DNA of 64,000 nucleotides from Watersipora subatra (taxonomy: Eukaryota > Bryozoa > Gymnolaemata > Cheilostomatida > Watersiporidae): assembly GCF_963576615.1 (NCBI RefSeq), contig NC_088708.1, forward strand, positions 58,639,196 through 58,703,195, written 5' to 3'. The stretch's first letter is position 1. Each line of letters begins with the position of its first letter. The notes beneath the pieces were generated by a model, which made no database searches, was not told where the DNA came from, and worked only from the letters and a program-made list of their open reading frames with translations. Below, in pieces: positions 21,321-34,200 of this stretch. Both the position numbers and the translations under genes were made by a program.

Positions 21321-22645
21321 TCTACTATATAAACGGCAATCGTTGTGTGCGTGCGCGCGTGCGTGTGTGAGTGTCCGCCTTATAGAGTACCGTACTTTTC
21401 CGACTATTAGCCGCTACTCGGTATCTAGGGCGCGTTAACGGGATTCTCCTGTTACTACACGCCTCTACTATACATAACCTATTCATAGTTTTACGCAGAG
21501 CACGTCATATCTGGTTAGCGCGCCTCTTTACGGCGCCCAACGACATTGGTGAGTTCGGGACGCGAGTGGCAAAAGTGGTGTCAAAAAACTCTCGTGACAG
21601 GAGGCGCAAAAAGCGCGATTATCCGATATCCCGATCTCAAAGGCAAAGTTTGTAGTAGTACAGCTACGGTGTTAAAAACTTCTCGTGGCAGGAGGCACAA
21701 AAGCACATTTGTCCCGCGTAATATGAAGCGACTTTGATAAATTTACGCGCAAAGTTGGCTCCGCTTTATTGTACAGTTTATATTTACCACCTACGTTGCT
21801 TATATCATGAATGATCACAACTATTCACGCATAATATCTCAAAGGCCAAGTAATAGTACAGCTACGCTGGATTGGCATGCGTTATCAACGGTAGGTTGGT
21901 TCTGAAATCTTGAATAGATAAGGAAAATTTAAATTATATGATTATTTATTTTATATATAGAAAGGCCTACATATAATTAAAAATAACTCATAATTAAGTT
22001 AGTAATTTGAACTCAGTATAGTAGTTAAATTAATAATATGTTTTTATTCATCATTTTATTCATCTATTATATTATTATAATTATATTGTAACTTTAACCA
22101 AGGATGTATAATCAATCACTTCCCCTCTGAGGGGAGGTAATTGGTATAATAATGGTTAATACTATACCTGCTCTAACCAAGATTATGCGCAATTTTTTGC
22201 AAGAATTTTTGCAATAATGTAATGTAAATTTTTGCTTTAGCATAACTTTAGATTTATCAATATTAAATGAATCTAATGAATCTATTGTTTGTAATTGTAA
22301 TGTATTGGTTGAAAGAAAGGGAAACGAGAGGATGAGTACAATCAATGTTATTGTTTGTGACGCCCTTCGGAGATTGACCAAGTATATTAATCTGCATGAG
22401 CTTTTTAACAATTTTGACATCATGTTTTCAACATCAACAGTCAACAAGAGTTCGAGTGCATCACATAACCTGGAAATTTATCTGTTATGTTTTGATGCAC
22501 AGATGTCTTTTAATGGGTGTACATGGATATGGTAATCACCCTGTCCCACACATTAACTCACACAATATCGTATTCTTTTTGGGTTTGTGTGTGCGCATTT
22601 TATCGCAGAGGGGTTGTGTGCTGTAAATTTTTCTACTATTTTCAG

Positions 22646-23780
22646 AATGTACTACCAGATGGCTATACATATGAACAAAAGACTGAGTTAAAGTGGAAAA
22701 AAAATGAGTTCAATTTCTACGTCAAAGAGCTCAATAGCCAAGCCAGTATAGAAAGCTGGCTTACAAGATTCAAAAGCAATTTTCGTTGGAGGACTCGTTG
22801 CAAAAGACCCGCAACTAAGAAACTGATATTTCGTGTAAGTATTATTACCCATCAAACCAAAACACTAAGTGTGTTGTATATTTTACGCCTTACATAAAAC
22901 CTTATTTTGTACTATGTCAATGATTTTCTATCCTTGGCTATTATGAAAGGTTTTTTCTTTCAAAAGCGCACCCCAAATACATTGAGGTTAAATCATTGCA
23001 TTGGATAAATATACCAAATAGTAAGCTGTGCGATACACTCCTCATTATACAATGCGGAACAGGTTTTGCAATTATTGTCCTGTGTCTCAATTGCGAAAAT
23101 GCTTTTCTTCCCAAACGAAAGCTCTCCGGGGTTCACCTAAAAGTGTATGCCAAAGCAATAGAGTTTTGGACACATGGGTATCTGTTCTGAGCTATTTTGG
23201 TTACATGTTTTAGCTAAGAGCTGTCTGCCAACATCACACTGGGTACAAACGAAGAGCAGGAGCTAAAAGAACATACAGAAATGTAAAAGACACCAACTGC
23301 CCTGCCTATATTAATATCAATTTAAGGAAAAGTGAATTCTTGTGAGTTTTCTAAAAGATTGGTACTTGAACAGATGGAGTTACTGGCATCAGCAGCTCCC
23401 TACGTTTGAAGTCTGAGTATTTGAACTATGCCGCCATTAATGTCATAGTGTCAGATACACACCAAGTTCAATCTCATTTTAACGCATAGAGAATTTCTTT
23501 TTATTAAAATGAAATCAATTTAACCTGAATTCTCAGGGACAATGAAACGGTGGCAGATGTGAAACTCAAACCTGGGCACAACCATCAGACAGCCTCAGCT
23601 GCAGCTTACTCCAAGAACGCTGTGTTCAATGAGACAAGGGTGACACTGGAAAGACTTTTCCAAGATGGACATTGTCCAATGTCGGCACTGGAACATCTAA
23701 AATTGGAGGCTGAAGAAAATATCACCAAGCTGGCTGACAGATCCATAATACCCTCACGAAAATATTGTACCAGGTATAGT

Positions 23781-23843
<63 letters not shown>

Positions 23844-24717
23844 CATTATACCTGGTACCTGGACATTGAGATATATATATATATATATATATATCTCAAT
23901 GTCAGAAAATCTCAAGTGCCCTGTTTCTCCAAATATGATGTTCAGTTTTTCACAATCATCCACTATCCAAACAATGTTTTGAGATACACTGCTTGTCAGT
24001 TAAAGTCAGTTATTAATATGCACTTTTAAAAGCAAAAAGTCGAAACTTTTACTCAGCTATCGTTGTGTTCAAATGTGAGACATGTAAGTTTATTTTTATG
24101 TTGTCTCAGATTTAACAAGAGTGGGTAAGTCAGATGTTTTATTCTTTAACAACTAATAACTTGTCTTGATCTAATCTGATCTAATCAAGGTGTCCAGCTT
24201 GGTCTAACCATTACCTACAAGGTGTGTTGTATTAACTGCTGTCATGCTGCTGCATTACTTTTCTAAATTTGGTAATGGTTCTTGACACGTTTTTCCAAGG
24301 TGTTTAGATAGTAAGCTTTAATCTTCCTTGCACCCTTTGCCATCCACAGCACTGATATTCTTCAGAGTCACACCATCCTGGACCCTTTGTGATTGATTAT
24401 AAGTTTGCAGGATCCGAAGCTTATGAAAAATAATGCTAAGCTAACAAGACAAATTGGCTTGATACCACATATTTACAATGACTGGTCGAAGTTATTTGCT
24501 AATGTCATGAAACTTCCTCTTTTCCCATGACTAGATTATATAACCAGTTGAAAATATCCAAGTATGGCAATTTTCAAAAGACCACAAAAGAGATGCGGGA
24601 AGCACTACAAGAACAGCTGCAGCAAGATGGAGTTGACCACTCAACCGGCATGACATCTGATGGTCAGATGGTTGTCTCAATAATCTCACCATTAATGAAG
24701 CGAGCTCATAGTCTGAG
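22646..24717 (+). CDS. MULE-type transposase N-terminal gene fragment, 4 exons in frame
   Basis: Four exons with good splice sites and matching phases: 22646-22834 (TTTCAG/CGT-GTAAGT), 23214-23341 (TTTTAG/GTGAGT), 23537-23773 (CTCAG/GTATAG), 24535-24717 (GACTAG/GTACTT). They join without a stop into about 245 residues. Exon 2 carries CQHHTGYKRR and DTNCPAYIN; exon 3 carries KPGHNH. Together these give a WRKY-GCM1/FLYWCH-like C..C..H-N-H zinc cluster. LADRSIIPSRKYC and SPLMKRAH are landmarks just before the catalytic core of animal MULE-type proteins. The DDE core is absent: only 138 bp remain before the right terminus. No first exon with a start codon was identified. Confidence 0.68.
23779..23894. 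repeat. (TA)n microsatellites flanking an inverted stem
   Basis: Two TA runs (23779-23842 and 23872-23893) in an intron of the MULE-like gene fragment. The second run is flanked by ACATTGAGATAT and its inverse, so it can fold into a cruciform. Confidence 0.9.
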
Positions 24718-26650
24718 GTACTTGTTGTCTGAGGTTGTTGTCTAATATGTCAAGACCCCTATGACACTGTATGTATCTCTAAGTTGTTTCCATGATATAG
24801 CCTTTACGTTTTTAGTATCTAGCCCATGCCTAGATTTACCACTTTTGCCACTCGCGTTCGGGACAGCAAAATTGCGGCCGTGTGTAATAGCACCGTTCTG
24901 AGTTCGGCAGCCTATACAGCTATACAAATGTACTAATCATTAAATAAAATAAACTAATGAATAGTAATTTACATGCGATTAATATTTACTGCCAACGTGT
25001 AATGAGAAAGTCACACGAATGTTGATTTCTTGCGGTCACGGAAAAACGCAGTTCTCACCTACTACATTTCTACATAAAAAAGGTAGGTATTTCTTAATCA
25101 ATGTTGTATTGTCTATGAATTGCCACACTTCCACTCTATAAACCTTTCACTTGCGTCCGTGTACAAATTTAGCTATCGGCCTACTGCCAGCCATTTTGCC
25201 GATATTGCTTAATATGTATACGATATTTTTTTCAATTTCAAACTCCATCTATACTGTTTGTTTTGGTTATATATTTCATTTTGCCAACATGTTAACAAGC
25301 ACTGCTATACCAAAAATCGTTGTATCTATATTTTGTGCATTTTAATTATCTGTCATGTGTCATCAACCTAAGTAGTTATTTGTTTTTTAACTCGGACGCA
25401 TTTAATGAACTCGCACAAAAAATCTTCGTTTTTAAATTAGAAATTCTCGAATGAAGATTTAATAATTAAATTTTAGGCTAATTTTATAGAGAAATCTTTG
25501 GACAACACTGTCACTACTATAAAAGTCTTAAAGACCGTTGGTTATGTTATCGACGAATAATAAAATTCAGTTACTAGCAATTGCTGGTAAAATTGCAAAA
25601 TGTGTCTACGGCGGTCGACCATAGAAAACGCATAAATGAGTCTACTTCAGTGAAAGGGTTGGAAACGTTGGATTTGCCACTGTTTGTGATAGTAAACATG
25701 TTCACTTCGTTCTGAGTTACTTTTATTCTTTTCCAGCTACGAGTACTACAGCTACTACAGAACTTGCACGGGTACTGCTACTGCGTTTTACCTACTAAAT
25801 TTCTACATCGAAAAGGTTAGTATTGTTGTATGTTATTGCTATTTACTATGTTATTGCTATTGCTATTTTAATTATATGTGTAATCACAAAAATCTGAATC
25901 AACTATGTCATCAACATAAGTAATTGTTTTCTAACTCGATGGCATTTTCAAAACTTACACAAAAATGGTTGTTTTTAACCACTTCGGGTACAATTGCATA
26001 ATCCAATTTCGCGTTCGGGTACAATTAAATCATGATGCTCTACAGATTATGACATGGGTCAACAAAAGTCATTTTAACCGTAGAAGCACTCACATTTTTA
26101 CATAGAACACCTATACTTTTGGAAAGCAAAGAAAATTCTGTATCTGATCGTATTATCTTTATTTCAAAAATTAAAAATAATAAATATTGAAAGTAGCATG
26201 AAATAGCGGTTTTATTAAAATTCGTGTTCTACGAACATTTTTGACTAATAAGGGTAGCATTAAAATGCATAAAACTATATATAATAACAAACAATTAAAA
26301 CATACTGTGTATACAATGCAATCTACAGTCTCTTCCATAGCTGTTAACTTATCTTCGTCACCACTCTACTGGAAGTCTGCCATTTCTATCGCTGAATTGA
26401 AGCCTATAGCATCAACTACTAACTACTACGCGTTATTACTAACTGATCTAGATGTTGAACTTTGAACCCAAATTACTCGCAATTCTTTCATTTGACCATA
26501 GCTGTTTGACCAGTTCGATGTCTGCAAACATGTCTGAAGGTCATGCTTAGCTTTGTAGATAGAGTGTAACTGTAAGCAGGCTCTAAATATAGATGGATGA
26601 GTAATGCAACTACGCGAAGCCTAAAAACTGGCTAATGAGCTTGGGAAGAA

Positions 26651-27610
26651 TAGAGGTGGAACGAGACACGAGACGTCTCGAGTATCGACCTGTCTCGTCT
26701 CGTATCGGTCTCGTCTCGACTTAACTATTGCCAAACTCGAGACAGGAAATAGAACTAAAGCGCCTGCGCACGGTTGTTAAAACATGGCTTCTTGCGGTAG
26801 CAACAACTCCATATATCGTAATGGATTGCGGGCAACTGCCTTTAAAGTTATACCGTTTTTATCGTATCGTGTCTAAACACCAACTTCCCTTCATAAAATT
26901 CGGGCCTTTTTACGTATATACTACCAATCGCGGGTAAAACTTGCCCGGACACGGAGAAACGAACGAAAGGCCGTGTCGACCATAGTCCGTGTTCGGTTAA
27001 CAATGACGTTTTGTTCGCTCAATATAAGAATATACATGTGCATGTATACAGTAATTAATATAATTTCATGAGTACGATTTAAATATAATTCACATAGTAC
27101 AGTTAATACACAAACAAAATTGAACATTAATGAAACGATAAGAATGAAAGTGTTATCGTGTGTTATTTTAGTTGCGGTATTTCCTTGTAGAGCGACGGCT
27201 ATCGGTTTCATTACACATTACATGTACATTAAAAAGTAAGACCTATTCATTAGATGATAAAAATATACATTTACAAAGCAATATGTTTATAATAATTATG
27301 ATCAATCAAGCTCAAAATTCTTAGAATATATAACTTCGGTATTTTAGAGCTGTTTGTGACACTTTTGTTTACAAAAACTACATGCATATCACTATTAAAA
27401 TGTTGTATTTAAATCGTTTACACCAGGTGAAAATTCAATTTAATAATAGTTTTATTAATTTTATATATACCAAGTAGCTAGTACTTGTGTAGTGAAATCA
27501 TCACCAAATGCTCATTATTTTACTGTCTCGTGTCTCGAGTCTCGAATTTTTACAAGACAGTGTCTCGAGTCTCGTCTCGAGTTTAAAAAACCTGTCTCGT
27601 TCCACCTCTA
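26651..27610. mobile_element. hAT-like element C nested in Helitron 2
   Basis: Perfect inverted ends TAGAGGTGGAACGAGAC and perfect 8-bp duplications GGGAAGAA (26643-26650, 27611-27618). Helitron 1 shows the unoccupied site at 19705-19712. Both ends are dense in GTCTCGAG motifs, typical hAT subterminal repeats. 960 bp, no recognisable transposase, non-autonomous. Confidence 0.92.
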
Positions 27611-28105
27611 GGGAAGAATATACTCGAAGCCGCTATAGCGGTGCATGCACCCGAAGTGGTTAAGTTGGAAATTCTCAAAGATTTAAAATTAAATTTTAGG
27701 CTAATTTTATAGAGAAATCTTTGGACAACACTGTCACTTCATACAAGTTTTAAAAATCGTTGGTTATGTTATCAACGAATAATAAAATTCAGTTACTAGC
27801 AATTGCTGGGAAAGTCGCAAAAATGTGTCTATGGCGGTCGACCATAGAAAACGCATGAGGGAGTCTACTTCAGTGAAAGGGTTGAAAACGTTGGATTTGC
27901 CACTGTTTGTGATAATAAACATGTTCATTTCCTTCCGCAGCCGAGTTACTTTTACTTTTTTTTCCAGCTACGAGAACTACAGAAACTACAGAACTTGCAC
28001 GGGCACTCCGAGCCTGGCGATAGGCAGCGGTGAGAAGAAAGCGAGCAGCGTATATTACAAAAAGCACACCATCTCATTCAATGTTAGAAATGCTTGAAGC
28101 AGTAC

Positions 28106-28657
28106 AATGCCTTCCAAAAAGCCTATTGCCCAAACGCAAAAACAGATTGATTCCCGTAGAGAGAGATCGAATTTGCGAAGCAGCAGCAAGACGAGCAGAA
28201 ACTGCAGAGCAAACGCAGCTACGCCCACAACGAAATGGAACTGCTGCTGCAGCTGCTAGAAGAGCAGAAACCGCCGAACAAACACGGGTACATCGAGAGC
28301 AGGCCGGAATAGATGCTGCAGCCGCTAGAAGTGCAGAGACTACTAGACCGACCCCAGCAGTAACTCAAACGGCTCAGAGCAGCCGCTACATTGGCCAGAC
28401 GTGCAGAAACCTCCGAGCGGATGCAGCGGCGACAAGAACATGATGCACTAGCTACAGCAGCTGCTCAGCGAGCTGAATTTCCAGAGAAGATGCAACGGCG
28501 GCAACAGCAAGATGCATTAACTACCGCAGCTGCTACCAGGCGCCGTGTATGGACAGAAAACTTCGCGCTTGACTACAGTCATGCAACACAGTATAGGGTT
28601 GAATTTTTTTATGGGACGAATGTCCAAAAATGCTCCAGATGTAACGCCTTACGTTGA
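28106..28657 (+). pseudogene. Helitron RepHel N-terminal remnant (copy 2)
   Basis: Same content as 20210-20760: MPSKKPIAQTQKQIDSRRER, a frameshift, then AAARRAETAEQT units, MQRRQ.HDALAT units and finally FFYGTNVQKCSRCNALR, the Cys-x2-Cys-Asn-Ala-Leu block that precedes the Helitron-like N domain. It stops there. Slightly better preserved than copy 1. Confidence 0.72.
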
Positions 28658-29201
28658 AAAGGCGAGAGGCCATATAGCCTATGTAGTTTATATAGTAGAT
28701 TTTATTGATAATCAATTTTATCAACAACCGCATTACTGCTGCACAGTTTGTATATACCATGTCAAAACACAGGCTATAGACGAAGAACTGGTGAGTCATG
28801 ATTAGTGTTTCAAGCATGCAGAAGTCTCAATTCAATAAAAGCTGGCGATAGCTAAGCAGTGCAACAGCAAAATATTTTCTAGAATTTCTTAAAATATGTA
28901 AAACTTTTCCATACTGCCAGTTTGAAGAGCATCAATTTGCCTAGCAATGTCAATTTCATTATCAGTTCTGTGTACAAAATTAGGACAATGCCGATTTGAG
29001 TAGTTCGAGACTGATGCATTGTAGACTAGCTGTAAAACACATTGCATATCTCCAATGGGCTCTCCAACATTATTGACATGTACAACTGCATATGTGTATG
29101 CAGTCAGATCAGCACAAAAATTTCAGTAGATCGCATATTTGGAGTTGTTTTACAGTATGAAAGACAACTCTCAATAAAACTTGCTTTACGTAAATCTGTT
29201 C

Positions 29202-29224
29202 CCGAACACGGGTAATGCAGCTAG
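29202..29224 (+). terminator. Helitron 2 3' terminus, hairpin plus CTAG
   Basis: CCCGAACACGGG forms a 4-bp GC stem with a 4-nt loop, then TAATGCAG, then CTAG with T following. This is the canonical Helitron 3' end. Confidence 0.88.
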
Positions 29225-29905
29225 TTATTAATATAGTAATAATATAAAACCAATACACAATTTTGTTTACATTTAAAAAACGTCATAGTTTTTATAATCT
29301 CGTAAGTATAATCTCATAATCTTAAAATCTCATAAGAATCGTTAGAAAAAAATATCATCGCCATTTCCTTTATACTTACACTGCGTTGTACATCAGTTAG
29401 AATACCAAAGTACTCAAGAGTCTAAAATGTCAGTTACTTTGAAATCGGCAAAAATGGAACGATTTCAGTAATGTACTCCTACGTTAATTACAGAAACCTT
29501 CGACAATGCTGTAGACTGGTGAAATGTGCACGAATTTATCGTTCTATTCTCTGTCGCTTGGCGTTTCAATTTCCGGTCTTAACTTTTATTAAACCAAGCT
29601 TTTCAAGCGTTTTGTGGCAATTTTCGTTCAAATTAATCTGTCTATTTGTGTATAATCCGATCAGATGGGTAAGTTTTAAGATAATGCCCACGGTTTACAA
29701 AGACTTGGTAACATATTTAAATAGGCTTAAATGTGTTTTGTATCGTTATTATACTTTAACGACTCTACAAAACTATGGTGAAATTTGTTGATGAAAATTT
29801 TAGACAAGGGTTCATCTCATTGTTGACGATTAATTTTCGTAAGTTGTGTGCACATGCATTTATCATAAAAACTCATACTTCGCTTCCGCTCGTTTGTTCG
29901 TGGGA
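29225..29905 (+). repeat. Repeat X, right part, MITE-free copy
   Basis: Continues 17371-17663 after the Helitron pair. At 29396-29403 it carries GTTAGAAT once, the exact site where copies near 62.2 and 63.3 kb hold a 178-bp MITE. The 106-codon frame at 29471-29791 is conserved as sequence in other copies but shows no known domain. Confidence 0.85.
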
Positions 29906-30814
29906 TTAGAGCTATGTCTATCTGTCTGAAGCCATGGTGGGATATTGGGATAAAATTGCACTGCACAAGATTTAAACTCAGACATTTGACTTAGGAGCCA
30001 TGCACTCTACCATCAGCACCACTCCACTACCTTGCTGTATTTTGGAATGGTTGTGTGTATAGTTATTACATCTAATGATCTAGGAATGGTTAAACCATAG
30101 TTTGTGTTCATGCATTCAGTATGAGCAGATGCACTATACTATGAAACAATAATAAAGTTTTAAAATAGATGCCCTTGAGGGTAAAGAAGAGTATTTCTAC
30201 AATGTGAATTTCTCAGTTGGTTTACTTAGGCTAAAAACAAATAACTACTGTTGCATGTGTAAAGTTGCAACTCATATTGGGTGGCTGGTCTAAAGCCCAA
30301 CTTATAACGGACTTGATAATTCAAGGTTAGAAAGAATATATGCAGTATATTTAGAGAACACAACAAAAGTTGGCTGGAGGCATATCAACAATGTACTTTA
30401 CTGTAGAAACCTTTTTAAACACACCTATGTGTGTTGGTAGTGAATTCCATATGTTTTTACTGTTGGCCCATTACGTTGGCCCCGTTGCGTTGGCTCGTTT
30501 ATGTTTGATTAATTAATTAGCATTATGTAACTTTTTCGCCTAGTTTATGTGAGGTTATGTTTTACAGACTTCCCGGTAGTCTAAATATAACAAAGACTAG
30601 CAGTAAAACTTATTCCTTCTTCAAGCAACCCCAAGTAATTATAAGTGGGACGTAAAAGTCTCAACATTTACTATGAATACAGTATGCAGCAAAAAATCCA
30701 AACTATAAACTTATATGAACTGGTAGAAAGGATCACAGAATAAAAATATCAAATGATGTTTGCTCAGCAGAGTCCACAGTATTCAACAAACTAATTTGGA
30801 GGGTTTTTCTTCAG
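29906..30814. other. Non-coding, nothing recognised
   Basis: AT-rich, no coding frame or repeat structure that I can support. Confidence 0.5.
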
Positions 30815-31161
30815 TTGAGGAAGATTAAAAACACTTTTATTCTCAAACCACCGCCATAAGCTACGTAAGTGTTGATGCTTTTCAGAACAAACATTGTTGT
30901 TGTACTATTCAGCAATGAATTTAAGTTGAATGTTGAATGTAACATTAAACCAATTGATTTTGAATAAGGCAAACTAAGATACAATAAAGAGACAGATGAA
31001 GTTATGAAAGAGTTACCAACACGAATGTCTAGAAAACAAACAAATGAGACAATGTTATTAGCGTCAGCTAAGAATTATAAAAATAAGTCTCACAAAAGCG
31101 GGTCAGCTGTGGTAATAAGAAATGCTGTTCAGCATTTACTGTGCTGCCTTGAAGATGCAGT
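30815..31161 (-). repeat. TRIM-gene 3' flank, dispersed sequence
   Basis: Includes the probable 3' UTR of the TRIM-like gene. 30880-31161 is duplicated at 13790-14092 and partly at 9703-9770. 30820-30865 also recurs at 5580-5640. No clear AATAAA was fixed as the cleavage signal. Confidence 0.6.
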
Positions 31162-31298
31162 TTAATCAAAGTTGAGTTGATAGAATTGCATCTCACGCTC
31201 ACTATAACTACATACTACTAGTCTTTTCTCTGTCACATGCATCCCCATCACAAACATGCTGGTTACAGAACTGTCTGTCAGCTCAGAGACCTTCTGAC
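31162..31298 (-). CDS. TRIM-like gene exon 8: last propeller blade and stop
   Basis: Acceptor TTATTTTAG, phase 1 entry completing a Gly codon, then [19 protein letters not shown] and FYQLNFD followed by TAA at 31164-31162. Confirmed as an exon by its conserved copy at 14229-14093. Confidence 0.82.
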
Positions 31299-34200
31299 CT
31301 AAAATAAAGGTTGCTAAGTATATAGATAGCTACACTTAAAGAATTGCAACAGCTGGATTGTAGGTCCAATATTTGGTCAAGTCTACCTTTATGTAAAAGG
31401 AGCATTTTAAACTTACACTGTACATGTACAACAGTAGCCTTTGAGAACAAAGTTGTTACAGCCCTTTTGTGTGATAAACTAATTATGTTCATCCGTATAT
31501 AAAACATAAAAGTAAATAAAATAATGTACCGTATGTAGGAAAACAGTGAAGAGCATTTTTACACGACAATTCGCGAGTATACTATGGTAGAGCTCCAGGA
31601 TCAGAATTTGGTGCATAGCAGAATGGAAAGACAGTCATTTAATCTAATCTATATAGTGATACCTCGACTATTTGAGTGTAAAACACATGACCTGAGACAG
31701 CTATAAATAATAACTAGCTGTCATATGATTGAATCTGATGCTGAAACACAGAACATATGGTTATGAACTCTGCAATAGTAACAGAGGTACAAACTGACCT
31801 GAAGAGATGTCAAGTATGGATATCTTGTTTGTGTTGAGCTGAGACACCAGAACATATTTTCTTCCATAGCATGTTAGTCCTGGTGGACTTGACGCTCCCT
31901 CGTGTGTCCACAAACATTTACCCGTCATAATATTTACACAGGATGTTTTGGTTCCACTATAGGATACAATGGCTGATGCATTGTCAAAGGGGCACATAGC
32001 TATTCTACTAGTAACTAGCCAGGGGCAGGCAACTCGTCGTATTATACTTCCAGTTAGTGAATAAACAACAAGGTTTTTGTTCTTGGCATCAGGTAGTACT
32101 ATCTCATCAGAGATTATAGTCAGAGCATTAGAGTATTCATTATAGCAATGATGGGTCCACTTTGTTATATAACTCCCAGACATGCCATGTACACTAACAG
32201 TAGAACCACCAGAGAGAGTGTAGATCCTCTCATTGTACACAGTAATAGACTGCACTACACCTGAGAGTGTAAATATTGTCTGTGGCTGGTATGAGATCAT
32301 CCTTACTACTGAACCATTTTGTAGTCCAACATAAAAGTTCTCTTTATAGCAGCAGATACTGACTGGTTGAGTTGGCACGCTGACAGATTTGAGAGTTGTC
32401 ATCGATTTCGGAAGTCGAACATTCGGCACTCTCACAGCTCCAGTTTCATAGTCAATAGTTAGTCTGTGTGGGGCACTCATCTGCAGTTCAATCATTCTGT
32501 TTTTCCCTGTGCAAATATATCATCATATGATGAGTGACTGCGTAAGTTGTAATGGATGGGTGTTAAAAAAGTACATCACTAGGATTTATGGTGAGCAAAA
32601 GAATACTATATTATTGTGTCTATTAATTTAGCACACTTCATATATCAATATACGGTATATAAAACATTTTGATAATATTAATTTCTACTGATTTACACTA
32701 ATAACTAAACAAGCGTTTAGTGAATGATCTTTTCATTTATACATATGAGAGTCGAAGTTGGTAACTTTCAGAATACGGAGTAGAAATAAACTGTAGTAAC
32801 AAATATTTTGGTAAAGCTGTAACAATGTACAAAAGGTAATAACCCATTTCGCCTGTCATTTGTCTCCTTTGACCTCCACACTTTTAGTACATTATTGACT
32901 GCTGCTTAAACTATACAATACATAATAAATCAGGCTACTTTTATGTATCCAAACTCAACAAATATATTTAAAATTAGTAAACGAACATCAAATATTTTTG
33001 TCAATTTTTAAAATACAGCCAAGTAATTTACCATGATTCATAACAATAATAACGGGTACATTTAAATCTGCAAAGAAAGGAAGTTAAAGAAACAGACTCG
33101 GTAAGAAGGCCCCAGCAATCTAATCGTCTACAGAAGTGCATAGCTTGACTAGCATTGAGCAATCTCATACTAAGTTCTACCAAGTATACATACAGAATTA
33201 TTAGGGAGAATTTACACCAATCAGCTCAATATCTACTGTGACTAACAATAAAGTTGCCTGACTGTAATTGCTTGTACAAATAAGTAGCATTTCCAGCGGT
33301 CAGACCTTTATTAACATAGTATTCTGGCATAAAGCATGCCACATGTCTGAGATTTGTGTACATTTTCCTCCAACTTGAAAAGCTTCAATTCAGAATATGA
33401 CAAACCTTCAACTTAGCACAGATTAACCTGTTGAATAATAAAAGCATATCATAAAAACTCTTGCTAGTAAATCATTACCACAATCATCCAGCTGCGCTAT
33501 ATCTTGTATCTCCAGCTTTGGGAGTTCGTCTTCTAGAACCTCCTGTAGGCTCTCACTAAGCTCCTTGTATCCTTTCACAAAATCTACCTGTATTTCAGAA
33601 TCAGTTTGATGAATCAGTCTTGTAATATTACACAACCATGTGACTTAAAACAGATGAATGACATTGTGATGGAGTCATTACCTCATGACTATTTCTCTCT
33701 TTAGATTCAATCATTAGCCTCTGGTTCCTTAACCTGGTCCACTTGCTAAGAACATTCTCTTCTAAGAACTCAGCTAGTTGAAGTTTTCCTTCTGCTCTTT
33801 CCTCCAGCAGCTGAGCTTCCAGTAGATCATATTTAAGACGAATACAACTCAGCTGTAAACAGACAACCAAAGCAATTATTAACCATTTGACAGTTCAAGA
33901 GTTATCTTTTCATGTAATGTTGCAGAGATATGCTTGTTCACACTCATCTGATCTGAGGACTGACGATAATATCCAAATTATAAATTTAATTTATCGGCTC
34001 AGTTCAATGAGTTTGATAAAACACACTCAGAATAACCGACATCTCGCAAAACAAGTCCACCAATCAGCTTGCATCACATGAACTCCACAGCTGCATACTC
34101 ATAGTAAGAAATACCCTACAGGATTAATTTAATCGTTGAGTTATATTTCGCGAAAATTGCCAGTTCATGCATATTTGCGGATTAATTTATTCGCGACTGA

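Larger units (their letters stand above)
21561..24855 (+). mobile_element. MULE-like element nested in Helitron 2
   Basis: Inverted termini CGCGAGTGGCAAAAGTGG / CCACTTTTGCCACTCGCG, with duplication GTTCGGGA at 21553-21560 and 24856-24863 (the last base of the right terminus is shared). Helitron 1 shows the related unoccupied site (GTTCGGAA, about 17929). A 7-9 bp duplication and a transposase-type gene fragment inside suit a Mutator-like element, though hAT-style 8-bp duplication cannot be excluded from the ends alone. Length 3295 bp. Confidence 0.78.
21321..29224 (+). mobile_element. Helitron 2 (non-autonomous, two nested insertions)
   Basis: 5' TCTACTATATAAACGGC starts exactly after the CTAG of Helitron 1. 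The 3' end has a clean CCCGAACACGGG hairpin 8 nt before CTAG at 29221-29224, followed by T. Removing the nested MULE-like element and hAT C with their duplications leaves about 3633 bp, matching Helitron 1 (3657 bp). The pair splits repeat X exactly at A/T; the uninterrupted site is visible at 61531-61560. Confidence 0.9.

Noticed and set aside
29471..29791. 106-codon frame as a possible gene
   Set aside because: It lies inside repeat X; the other copies carry frameshifts at the same place and no domain is visible.
31283..31507. Minus frame taken at first as an extra TRIM exon
   Set aside because: Splicing exon 7 directly to exon 8 keeps phase and matches the duplicate, while adding this stretch produces a stop.
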